DNA from: Xanthomonas hortorum pv. pelargonii
GTDB taxonomy: Bacteria > Pseudomonadota > Gammaproteobacteria > Xanthomonadales > Xanthomonadaceae
Length of the DNA stretch: 64,000 nucleotides
Assembly (NCBI RefSeq): GCF_024499015.1
Contig: NZ_CP098604.1
Coordinates: 248,001 to 312,000, forward strand
Direction: 5' to 3'
A program made the translations under genes and the position numbers. Shown here in pieces: positions 55,489 to 64,000 of this stretch (positions are counted from its first letter, which is position 1; every line of letters starts with the position of its first letter). A model generated the notes under the pieces. That model had not been told where the DNA came from. It worked only from the letters and a program-made list of their open reading frames with translations, and made no database searches.

Positions 55489-55565
55489 TGGCGCCCGAAG
55501 TTGGACTCGAACCAACGACCCCCTGATTAACAGTCAAGTGCTCTAACCGGCTGAGCTATTCGGGC
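55489..55565 (-). tRNA. tRNA-Asn (anticodon GTT)
   Basis: A 77-base gene with encoded CCA. The minus strand begins GCCCGAATAGCTCAGCCGG and ends with the matching acceptor strand TTCGGGC-G-CCA. D arm, anticodon loop CTGTTAA (anticodon at 55531-55529) and T arm GTTGGTTCGAGTCCAAC fold normally. Its 3' end faces the integrase and is the inferred attachment site of the satellite. Confidence 0.97.
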
Positions 55566-55627
55566 GGGGAGCCAAATTTTAGACGCTGCCTCACGATAAT
55601 GCAACACCCGGCGCACGCGCCTTGTCG

Positions 55628-56056
55628 TCACCAGCAGTCGGCAGTGGTTCCTGTACCAGCCGTCTTGATGCCAGCCTGGTTGAGCGAGAGCGTCCCGCAC
55701 TTATCCTTCACCTGATCGCCCTGAGGCGTTGCAACCACGGTGAAGGTGGAGGCCGTGGGCGCAGCTTGAAGGGACAGCAAGTAACGCGCAGTACCGCCCT
55801 CTCTGGGCGACTGAGTAAATGCACCTCCGCCACTGAGCTTGAAGTTCGCAAACGTGCCGTTGGCTGTATGAAAGCGCTCCGCAAGGTTCGCCAATTCCAT
55901 CAGATCAGCCTTGGCTTGGGCGCGGCGAGACTTTCGTATATGTTCTGTGTACGAGGGGTAGGCGACAGCGGCAAGTATCGCAACAACAGCGACTGTTATC
56001 ATCAACTCGATCAGCGTGAAGCCTCTCACGGATGTGTGCGCAGCTACTCTGCACAC
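55628..56056 (-). CDS. pilE: type IV pilin (PilE-like minor pilin)
   Basis: A 142-residue prepilin. After an 11-residue leader the processing site G-FTLIELMITVAVVAILAAVAYPSY shows the prepilin-peptidase motif with Glu5 and the hydrophobic helix. The C-terminal domain has the Cys pair (DKCGTLSLNQ, TADCW) that closes the D-loop. Start assigned to GTG 56056. Last gene of the fimT-pilV-pilW-pilX-pilY1-pilE cluster. Intact. Confidence 0.9.
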   Translation of the reverse strand: MCRVAAHTSVRGFTLIELMITVAVVAILAAVAYPSYTEHIRKSRRAQAKADLMELANLAERFHTANGTFANFKLSGGGAFTQSPREGGTARYLLSLQAAPTASTFTVVATPQGDQVKDKCGTLSLNQAGIKTAGTGTTADCW

Positions 56057-56069
56057 CTTTTATTGATGA

Positions 56070-59000
56070 TCATTTGATTTGCCTCCAGGACTGGCGTCCG
56101 CACGCCCGCGGAATGAACAGCGGCTGCGAATCGCCACCTCGAATCATCATTGAACACTGCTTGCTGAGCGCATCAGAAAGCTCGCCGCCAGAGGCACTGG
56201 GGGGCAACGGGGTCGCCCGCGAAGAAGTAATCACGGAGAGATCCTTCACCGGCCCGGTTCCAGCTGTTTTGAGCCGCACCGCCCCCGTCCCGGTAGCATA
56301 AGCGTCGCCTGTCACTGCCCCCGCTCGGACGCCAGACAACTGCGCAGCCCCAGACAATGCGTCGAGCCCATACAGCCAATTTGTACCGCCTGGCAAACAA
56401 CCATCTCTAGAGCCAGGCTGAAATGTGGGAAAAAGACGATGCCATTAGCAATAGCCGGAGTACCAACAAGTCGCTCACCCACTCCTGGCAGATCGATATA
56501 CCAACCCGATCGCCCAGCAGCCATCGCAACTGCAGTCGTGACCCGACTATCCTGGGTAGAAGAGACGACGCTTTGTTGCAACAGATTGCCCCGCTGAATC
56601 GTACCTGCAACTCCACGGTCAAGCACGGCATACAGTGTCTGCGACGAGCTATCCAAATCATCCCCCTCAAACGAAAACGCACCAGTCCCAAAGAACAACA
56701 TTACATTTCCGCCAGCTCCAGCGGAAGCCAGCAACCCTCCCAAGATGGGCTGGCGCGTCCCTTGCGCATCTCTGGCAACGAATAGCGGGGTGTTCGCTGT
56801 TGCAACAAGTTCGGGGGCACCCGCAGTGGTTGCAAGATTACGCAGATCAAATTTCCATACTGCGCCAAGTTGGTCGGCCGCATAAACGGTATCTGCAAAA
56901 CCATCGCGATTGCTGGTATTGAGAGAGGAGCCGGCCCACCGGTCAATTACTACGATATTACCCAGCCCATTGGGCGCCACTACCCCTGACTCCGCGGCAG
57001 GCAACAAGTTAACCCGGCCACTCAAGATATCGACGACGAACAGCACCGCGCGACCATTGATGCTGCCGTAACCATTGCCGAAGACTGCTTTCCAACTTAC
57101 AACGCCACTGGACGAGCGAACCGGAACGATCACAGGCTTGCCTAATACATTCCCGATATTGGCAGACAACAGTAAATTTGCGTTGGAATCATTGATCTCC
57201 CAAAGACGGCGCGAGGCATTAAACCCAGAAGGATTGGACACATCGAGAGCGAAAACGCTCTTGCCGCCAGCACCAGTCGTTCCGACCAGCACGGTGGACC
57301 AGGCACCTGCGGCAGACGCAACGTCCGAAACAACAACGGGACCATCCACGTAGTAACGATGCGCATACTGCGTGTTCAGTTTGACCGTTGTGTATGGGAA
57401 GAGCAGATTTCCCATATGACCAAGCACCGATTGGGGGATATATGCAAACTGTTCAACGCCAGTACGGCCATTGAACCCATGCAGCATGCCGTCATTGGCG
57501 CCCGCATACACCATACTGCGCCCAGCACTCCCTTTACTAAGCAAGTATCCCGCGTAATTGTAAGGGTCGAATTTACCAGAAGTGACGTCATACATTGATC
57601 GATAACCAAAGTCATCGGTTGCCGCTTCAATTACCGGGGAAGAGTTAACAATATCGCCGAGCCGGGTCGTTCGTGAACGTAATGGCGTTAAATTGGAGAT
57701 CTCCAATGTCTGATCACCACGCAGATAAGCGACAGCTTGGGCAGCCGACACTTTTAGCTGAGCAGCAATGCTTACCGGAGTACAATTCGATAATCCCGAT
57801 ATAATGTTACTACACAGCGCCGAAAGGCTGACGTTGTCAGCATTGAAGACGGCTGCGCCTGTGGGCGTGCCGTAAATGATGTTACGTGCATCTGCTGCCG
57901 GAATGACTGCACTAGCCTCCCAAAGATCGGCGTAGCTGACCTCTCCAGTGTCGCTTGCGCTGGCCACGCGCTGAGCTTTCAATCTTCCGAACCAATCCGT
58001 GCCATTGTTCAGCGCATCATAAGACGGCGCAACAGTAAAAGATCCCGCACCTATACGCGAACCAGTCAACGCGACAGTACCAGACGGAGTGAGGCCAGAT
58101 GCAACACCATTCAAGATGGTACGCATTGCCGCAGTCACCTCATCGGGTGTCTTGGCATTGACAAAGCCTCCCCGCGAATTGATCGTGGCATGCCACAGCT
58201 CATCAACAACAGTGCCATCATCAACAGTACTGGGATTAGGGAACCCGCTCCAATTGGGCGGATTTAGAAAAGGATCCGCCGTTGCTGCTGCATTGACTTC
58301 ATAGATACGCCCTTGAGCACCGAGCGTAATACCATAAAAGTTCATATGCAAGTCGGTTTCGCAATCCAGCCGTTTCCATTCCACACTGGTCGGCGCAAGC
58401 GTCGCGCATTCATCCGGAACCTTGACATTTCCGGCAGCAAATAGCCCACCCGTCCGTAGTGGAGTCGCCGTACCGCTATAATAGCTAGCTGCAATGTCTG
58501 CGATGGTGCCAGAGTACACGTCAGCAAATGGCAAACCAAGTGGCTCATCTTCGTTCGCAACAGACGAATCGTCCGTATTATTTGTGTAACCATCAGTAAA
58601 CAACATGCCTGCGTTTTTCTGACAGGAGCTGATCACAGGCGCACCCGCGTCCACACGCCTAAATTGCTCGCCGAGATAGGAAACCGCAGACCGATTGGGG
58701 GTGCCACCATTGAGCGTCAACGTGGTGATGGCGGCATACAAACTGGCCCGCTCATCGGGCATCTTATACATGGTAACGTTATTGCGCGCATTGATCGTAA
58801 AATAACCAATATTCATTGTATTGACGCTTATCAATGACTGGGTCATCGACCCAATCATTGCCAAGGTCCTGTTACGATGATACTGAAACCAATTAGCAAA
58901 ATTTTGAATTGCTAGATTATATGAAATATTATCATTATAATTTTCAGGCTTGATCTGATACCGCCGAAGATCACAGCCAGGACCGCACCCTCCGACGACT

Positions 59001-59798
59001 ACCGGACGATTTACATTTGCGATTCTGTAGCCCGCTGGCGCCGGGCTAGTCGCCGGAAGATAGAACGTCGCAGGAAAATAATCAAATGCGTAGTTCGCGT
59101 TCCCCACATTTCCATCAAAAGTTCTAGCAGCAGTGGACCAATTCTGGTTAAAACGATATCTCACCCCGGTGCCCGCCAGATTTGGCACTACAGTATTGAC
59201 AGGAATATAAAAACCTTCGGATGTCGAAGTTCGATTTTGCGTTAAATTATATGTAACTCCATAGGGTACCGCCTTATCTGAGCGTGGGTCGGCGCGGGCA
59301 GCCGTTATAACAGCATCGGCTTCCTCAGTCCCGTCCGCCTTACGCCACGGGTCGTACGTGACAGCCGGGTCAAAATAGGTTTTATTATAGACAGGCGAAC
59401 GTGCAAAGCCGAACTGATCAAGTGGAGCAATCGCGCCGCCACCATATGCTTTATCAAAGTCAGCGTGGGGGAAAAGGTAAACCAGCCCACCCACATTAGT
59501 GGTACAAGTAGTGCCGCCCGAAAAAAACACCAGACCCTGAAAAGAAGTTTGCAGAGCAGTTATTCCAGCGTAGATTCAAGTCACCGACCGCCGTCAGCAC
59601 TTCAAATCCCATCGAGTTTGAGTCATCAACCGCCATGATAAAAGCTGGCCGCGTGGTCGTCTGGGTATTCAACGGAGCTTGCGCTAGACGACCCTGCCCT
59701 TGTGCGGAAAACGCGACGTAAATTCCGTAACTGCACAAGGCCACCACCGCGATGAACACGATGAATCTCAATTTATAGCGGCGAACTGACATGGACAT
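56070..59798 (-). pseudogene. pilY1: type IV pilus tip adhesin PilY1, two frameshifts
   Basis: PilY1 primes pilus assembly and acts in adhesion and surface sensing. The gene reads in three frames. The first part (MSMSVRRYKLRFIVFIAVVA, then AFIMAVDDSNSMGFEVLTAV, a VWA MIDAS DxSxS) is in one frame. At the A7 run 59521-59527 the frame changes to SGGTTCTTNVGGLVYLFPHA and stays open for over 1,000 codons, including the beta-propeller (YAGANDGMLHGFNGRTGVEQF, VFALDVSNPSGF). Near 56427-56434 it changes again to TFQPGSRDGCLPGGTNWLYG and ends at 56070. One T gained and one base lost explain it. Native length about 1,240 residues. A truncated product lacking the VWA start is what the sequence allows. 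Confidence 0.9.
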
Positions 59799-59801
59799 GC
59801 C

Positions 59802-60332
59802 TCAAGGGCGGAAGATAGTATCGACAGCGGCATCGGCGGCATCGCCGTCTGCCCCGTCGGCGTTGTATGCCGTTATCTGATAGACGGGGTTTGGATCTTC
59901 GTTGACGGGCTCACCCATCCCAAGACTTGAATTGCCTGAGATGCAAGGCCCCAGCAAACGCACATTGCTACCAGGTCCGTTACTCGGCTTCAAACTCATC
60001 GCCCAGCCAGTTGGATCGAAGGGTTGGGCGCACTCCTTCACGTCGGTGACCACTGCGCAACCGGCGTTACTCGTCCGATTGACAGCATTTTCGATGCCGC
60101 ATTCCGTGGAGCGCGCAAATTGCTCGGCATTTTGGAATGCCACGTTAGACGATCGATAATTAAAAGCCATGCGCTCCTGCAGACCAGTGACCTGCATACC
60201 GGCTATACCCAGCAGCGCCAGCAAAATCAACATGATCAGCGCGACGTACAACACTGCCCCTGATTGCGTATAGCGACGTCTCAACGCACCTCGCGCAGAT
60301 ATTGCGCCATTACCGGATAGATTAGTTGCCAT
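59802..60332 (-). CDS. pilX: type IV pilus assembly protein PilX
   Basis: A 176-residue minor pilin accessory protein. Basic N-terminus, then TQSGAVLYVALIMLILLALLGIAGM, the PilX N-terminal membrane helix, and TGLQERMAFNYRSSNVAFQNAE. The family does not have the classic FTLIE motif. Overlaps pilW by 11 bases and precedes pilY1 by three. Intact. Confidence 0.88.
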   Translation of the reverse strand: MATNLSGNGAISARGALRRRYTQSGAVLYVALIMLILLALLGIAGMQVTGLQERMAFNYRSSNVAFQNAEQFARSTECGIENAVNRTSNAGCAVVTDVKECAQPFDPTGWAMSLKPSNGPGSNVRLLGPCISGNSSLGMGEPVNEDPNPVYQITAYNADGADGDAADAAVDTIFRP

Positions 60333-61457
60333 ATAAGCGATTCCTCAAGGCTACCGTCGTGTCGTACACGCCTCTGACCTTGCCATCCGGCGCAGTCGGC
60401 GGAGCAAACTGCACACCAAGCACACTGGGACGATTCGCAGCTTCGGGCGCTGCTGCCGATGCGCTATCAGGGCTTCTAACAAGCAGGCCCACCTGGACAC
60501 TTCCAACGCGCCGCCACTCTGCTGCCGTATTTCCCAAGGATGCGGCGGTGTTCTGCACATCCACATAGCCGCTCGGGGATTTGCGGCAAGATCCGCAACA
60601 CGGTCTTGCCCATAAATGAACTGTAGACTTTCGACGCCTTCCACAAGTTCTTCAGTCGTGTACGCGCTGCCGTTATAGCGCGCACGGAACAATGCAGGCT
60701 CTCCGCTGGCCCCTCTGCCAACGTAATACACAAGGGATTCGGCTCGATACAGGCTAGCCTGTCCGGTAGGTTGCCCTGCATAGCGATCGATTGACCTTGC
60801 AACCGTCACATCACCTGTGGACGGAGCCACGACCGAAGCTTGAAAGACATCGACGTAACTGCAATCGGCGACACCGAAGAGCTGTGGAGTTGCCACACCA
60901 TCCTGCGTCAGCGCGCCCCACCGGGCAGCCGACACAGTGAACCGAGTGCTCGTACCTGGTGTAACCGCTGTAACCGGGACACCTTGAGCAGAAAGAAAGC
61001 GCAGAACGACGATGTCACTTCCAGCCAACGGCGCAAGGCCTGTGATGGAGGCCGGTAGGCCAGGCGTCCACCCTGCTACTTCTGCACCCAAGGTCACAAC
61101 ACCTGAAGGAGCGGTTCCATTGGCCTCGTAGCCCTGGATGGAAACAATGAAATTCAAGGCCTGATCCGCCGTTGTGGAAAAGTTGGATTGCAGAGCACCC
61201 ACACGCTGCAGGTGCGCCTGATCGCTGACGCAACCGAAGTGCCCCGCCATGCGCAGATCACGCTGCAGGTAGTCCATTGCAAAGCGCGCATTTTCCTGTG
61301 TGCGTGCCAAACCTTCAGACAAACGGTATGCAGTCTTGGAGGCAGCAAACACTTGAATCACACCCAGCAACAACACAAGGCCAATCACCAGCGCGATCAT
61401 GAGCTCGATCAGGGAGATACCCCGCGTGCGAGTTCGGCCGGAAGCTGCACATCTCAT
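60322..61457 (-). pseudogene. pilW: type IV pilus assembly protein PilW, one frameshift
   Basis: Minor pilin. The prepilin motif ISLIELMIALVIGLVLLLGVIQVF is in the first frame with most of the globular domain (LQRDLRMAGHFGCVSDQ). At the GGGG run 60575-60578 the frame is lost: it runs on as RAAMWMCRTPPHPWEIR. With one base restored it reads AANPPSGYVDVQNTAASLGN and continues to VRGVYDTTVALRNRLYGN, ending at 60322, where it overlaps pilX as expected. Native length about 378 residues. As written the last 80 or so residues are wrong. Confidence 0.88.
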
Positions 61458-61930
61458 AGTCGCGTACTCACATCAAATCGTGTGCTATCGCCGCCACGAT
61501 CACTCCAACTCAGCTGGACGGTCGCAATACCATCGTTGTAAAGCACTGTCGCGCTTGCTTGATCCCCCAGCGATCGCACTACGTCGCATTTCCATAGCGT
61601 AACCATCACCGATACGTTGGCGGTGCCGATGGTCGGGACGCACGCAGAGGTGCTGACAGATCCACTGGAAAAAGTCGCCTGCCCTGGGAACGCCGCCGCG
61701 CTCAGTCGATTGACCCGCATTTGATCCAGCAACTCTGTCGCAAGATTTGTCGCCTGTGTACGCATGCTCGCGCTTTTGGACATGCGCACACTGGTAGTCT
61801 GTAGAAGCGCAAATCCGAGCAGGCCAACAGCCAGAACCAGAACCGCAACCATGACTTCGATCAATGAAAATCCCGCTTGCGGCAGCACGGTGGAAAACTG
61901 ACGTCCCAACCGGTTCGTTGCCTTGCTCAT
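61454..61930 (-). CDS. pilV: type IV pilus modification protein PilV
   Basis: A 158-residue minor pilin. Prepilin site AGFSLIEVMVAVLVLAVGLLGFALLQ, then the PilV-typical TNLATELLDQMRVNRL. Two Cys (SACVPT, LWKCDVV) may pair. Start at ATG 61930; a longer TTG start is unlikely. Overlaps fimT and pilW by four bases each. Intact. Confidence 0.9.
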   Translation of the reverse strand: MSKATNRLGRQFSTVLPQAGFSLIEVMVAVLVLAVGLLGFALLQTTSVRMSKSASMRTQATNLATELLDQMRVNRLSAAAFPGQATFSSGSVSTSACVPTIGTANVSVMVTLWKCDVVRSLGDQASATVLYNDGIATVQLSWSDRGGDSTRFDVSTRL

Positions 61931-62472
61931 GTGCAATTGCTCTTGGAAATTCGTACTTGCCCGGTGACACTGATGCTAAGCGTGCGCGCCATTCCAACAT
62001 CGCCAACCTTGCAACTAGCAGGCTGAAACAACAGTGTCTGCGGCCCAGTGATTGCAGTTCCACCTGCTCCGGTCCCGATCACTCGCCCGCGACGATCAAA
62101 GGTAAATTTTTCTGCGGAGTTGCCCTTGAAAACGATGGCACCTTTGCCTTGACCATATCGAATGACCGATTCGGCTCCATCCATCACGCCGTTGGCGTTT
62201 TCGTCCCGCCAGACAAGCCATCCAGCGTTCCAGCTTCCGCCGCAGCCTGTCCCGGAACCAGAAGGACACATGCCAGCACCGGCGTTAGTGCGTATTGCCT
62301 CGCTGCGGCCAAACGACAGCGCCGCCAACATTTCGTTGGCGGCAGTAGCAACCTGATTGGACTGAATCACACCTTTGAAACTGGGGAAAGCAACCGCCGC
62401 CAAGATTCCGACCACGGCAACAGTGACCATCAGCTCAAGCAAGGTAAAACCAGATTCATGACGAACTGCCAT
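61927..62472 (-). CDS. fimT: GspH/FimT family minor pseudopilin
   Basis: A 181-residue prepilin-like protein. Processing site SGFTLLELMVTVAVVGILAAVAFPSF, then the GspH/FimT domain (NEMLAALSFGRSEAIRTNAGA, GWLVWRDENANGVMD). Cys-rich C-terminus (PASCKVG, SNCT). First gene of the minor-pilin cluster. FimT proteins have been linked to DNA binding in natural transformation; a role here is inferred. Intact. Confidence 0.9.
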   Translation of the reverse strand: MAVRHESGFTLLELMVTVAVVGILAAVAFPSFKGVIQSNQVATAANEMLAALSFGRSEAIRTNAGAGMCPSGSGTGCGGSWNAGWLVWRDENANGVMDGAESVIRYGQGKGAIVFKGNSAEKFTFDRRGRVIGTGAGGTAITGPQTLLFQPASCKVGDVGMARTLSISVTGQVRISKSNCT

Positions 62473-62585
62473 CAAGACGCTCCCCAGCGTTGATGCCTGA
62501 TGATGCGCTCGCCCTGGAAGGGAGGCAATCGCAAGACAGACGAACGGTCGCGTCTATACGACGAACGCGACCACAGCCTCATTAC

Positions 62586-63971
62586 TCAAGTCACCACCCG
62601 ATAACAAGGCCGGTAATCCCCCGAGATCTTCATGCGGCGCTGCTCGACAAAGCCGCGCAGCAGTTCGTCCAGCGCCTGCATGATGTCCGGGTCGCCGTGG
62701 ATCTCGAAGGGGCCGAACTCTTCGATGCGACGCATGCCGTCTTCCTTGACGTTGCCGGCGACGATGCCGGAGAAGGCGCGGCGCAGGTCGGCGGCCAGTG
62801 CGGGAGCTGGGCGGCCGTGGTGCAGGTCCAGAGCGGCCATGGCCTCGTGGCTGGGTTCGAACGGTTGCTGGTATTCGAGCGGGATGTGCACCGACCAGTT
62901 GAAGTAGTACGAGTCCTTCTGGTCCTTGCGGTGCGCGCGCACCTCATGGATGCCTTCGGCCATGCGACGCGCCACCGCGACCGGGTCGCCGACGATGATC
63001 TCGTAGCGCGAAGCGACAGCTTCGCCCAGGGTGAGCCGGATGAAGCGGTCGATCTGCTCGAAATACGGCGCGGCGATGGTCGGGCCGGTCAGGATCAGCG
63101 GGAACGGCAAATCGGCGTTCTCTTCGCGCAACAGGATGCCGAGCAGGTAGAGGATTTCCTCCGCCGTGCCGACGCCACCGGGGAACACCAGGATGCCGTG
63201 GCCGATACGGACGAAAGCCTCCAGGCGTTTCTCGATGTCCGGCATGATCACCAGGTGGTTGACGATCGGGTTCGGCGACTCGGCGGCGATGATGCCTGGC
63301 TCGGTGACGCCGATGTAGCGGGTTTGGTGCTTGCGCTGCTTGGCGTGGGCGATGGTGGCGCCCTTCATCGGCCCCTTCATCGCGCCCGGGCCACATCCGG
63401 TACAGATGTCCAGGCCGCGCAAGCCTAGCTCGTAGCCCACCTGCTTGGTATAGAGATATTCGTCGCGCGAGATGGAATGGCCACCCCAGCACACGACCAG
63501 ATTCGGGTCGGACGGCTGCAGGATGCGTGCGTTGCGCAGCTGGCCAAACACTGCGTTGGTGATGCCCTCGCTGGTATCGAGATCGGCGCGCTGTGCTTCG
63601 AGCTCGATCGCCATGTAGGCCAGATCACGGACAACGGCGAACAGCAGCTCAGCCACACCTCGGATGATCTCGCCATCGACAAACGCCATCGCCGGCGCAT
63701 TGCTCAGATCGATGCGGATGCCGCGATCCTGCTGATTCACCTGGATGTCGAAATCCGGATACAGATCGCGCGCGGCGCGCGGGTCGTCCGAAGCGCTACC
63801 GCTGGTGAGCACGGCCAGCGCGCAACGGCGCAACAGCTCGTGCATGCCGCCGCTGGAGGCATCGCGCAAGCGCGCCACTTCCGCCCTGGACAACACATCC
63901 AGACCGCCACGCGGATAGATCCGCGCATCCACCACCGGCAGCGCCCGTGCTGCCGTACTGCTGAGTTCCAT
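62586..63971 (-). CDS. ppnN: nucleotide 5'-monophosphate nucleosidase PpnN (YgdH)
   Basis: Splits purine and pyrimidine nucleoside monophosphates into base and ribose 5-phosphate; in E. coli regulated by (p)ppGpp. The central LOG-type Rossmann domain has LVVCWGGHSISRDEYLYTK, TGCGPGAMKGPMKGA and the catalytic PGGVGTAEEILYLLG. The extra N- and C-terminal domains mark the long PpnN subfamily. 461 residues, complete. Minus strand, last gene in the window. It is distinct from the short LOG protein at 17.4 kb. Confidence 0.93.
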   Translation of the reverse strand: MELSSTAARALPVVDARIYPRGGLDVLSRAEVARLRDASSGGMHELLRRCALAVLTSGSASDDPRAARDLYPDFDIQVNQQDRGIRIDLSNAPAMAFVDGEIIRGVAELLFAVVRDLAYMAIELEAQRADLDTSEGITNAVFGQLRNARILQPSDPNLVVCWGGHSISRDEYLYTKQVGYELGLRGLDICTGCGPGAMKGPMKGATIAHAKQRKHQTRYIGVTEPGIIAAESPNPIVNHLVIMPDIEKRLEAFVRIGHGILVFPGGVGTAEEILYLLGILLREENADLPFPLILTGPTIAAPYFEQIDRFIRLTLGEAVASRYEIIVGDPVAVARRMAEGIHEVRAHRKDQKDSYYFNWSVHIPLEYQQPFEPSHEAMAALDLHHGRPAPALAADLRRAFSGIVAGNVKEDGMRRIEEFGPFEIHGDPDIMQALDELLRGFVEQRRMKISGDYRPCYRVVT

Positions 63972-64000
63972 AGCTTGCTCCTGTCGTATCTCAGAACTTT

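Noticed and set aside
59521..59527. Phase variation by the A7 tract in pilY1
   Set aside because: Seven bases is short for slipped-strand switching; gene decay or base error is more likely, so it is not claimed as a contingency locus.

Overview
The window looks like a Xanthomonas chromosome. It has high GC, several repeats of the GGGAATCGGGAATC type in intergenic spacers, the gammaproteobacterial block recN / fur / bamE / rnfH / ratA / smpB, and a tmRNA whose tag reads ANDDNYGSDYAIAA. The species cannot be fixed from this sequence.

Layout. 1-11.3 kb: end of an ABC exporter operon, three small envelope proteins (DUF4097, YggN-like, lipoprotein), fumC, a CorC-type membrane protein, purB, a DUF3060 lipoprotein, the ribosomal-oxygenase roxA and a GNAT/DUF7931 pair. 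11.4-17.2 kb: sucA-sucB-lpdA, the complete 2-oxoglutarate dehydrogenase. 17.3-30 kb: a LOG-family protein, YigZ, an LD-carboxypeptidase pseudogene with three frameshifts, an MsbA-like exporter, a cysteine-free OxyR-like regulator, a three-gene type I secretion-like operon whose ABC protein has lost its ATPase motifs, tyrA and pdxY. 30-39.6 kb: hrcA-grpE-dnaK-dnaJ (two heat-shock sigma promoters visible), recN, fur, bamE, rnfH, ratA, smpB. 39.8-42.2 kb: an alpha/beta-hydrolase-subtilase fusion. 42.36-42.75 kb: tmRNA.

An accessory region lies between the tmRNA and tRNA-Asn (42.75-55.57 kb). At the tmRNA 3' end is an integrase cut off by an IS3-family element. That IS has no matching target duplication, so an adjacent deletion is likely. 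Two poorly characterised genes follow. From about 46.9 kb to tRNA-Asn runs a compact element of about 8.6 kb: divergent XRE repressor, BcepMu gp16-like protein, Ogr/Delta zinc finger, toprim/P-loop primase-helicase, a structured leader, a run of tiny overlapping genes, a DUF4224 excisionase-like protein and an integrase abutting tRNA-Asn. There are no capsid, tail or terminase genes. This is the layout of a P4-like phage satellite. It carries frameshifts and nonsense codons and looks decayed.

55.6-62.5 kb: the type IV pilus minor-pilin cluster fimT-pilV-pilW-pilX-pilY1-pilE on the minus strand; pilW and pilY1 are frameshifted. 62.6-64 kb: ppnN.

Single-base indels and stops recur across the window. 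They hit accessory or dispensable genes (yggN, LD-carboxypeptidase, satellite genes, pilW, pilY1, perhaps rnfH and the GNAT gene). The long housekeeping genes are all intact. That favours real gene decay, though many indels sit in short homopolymers and read support should be checked.
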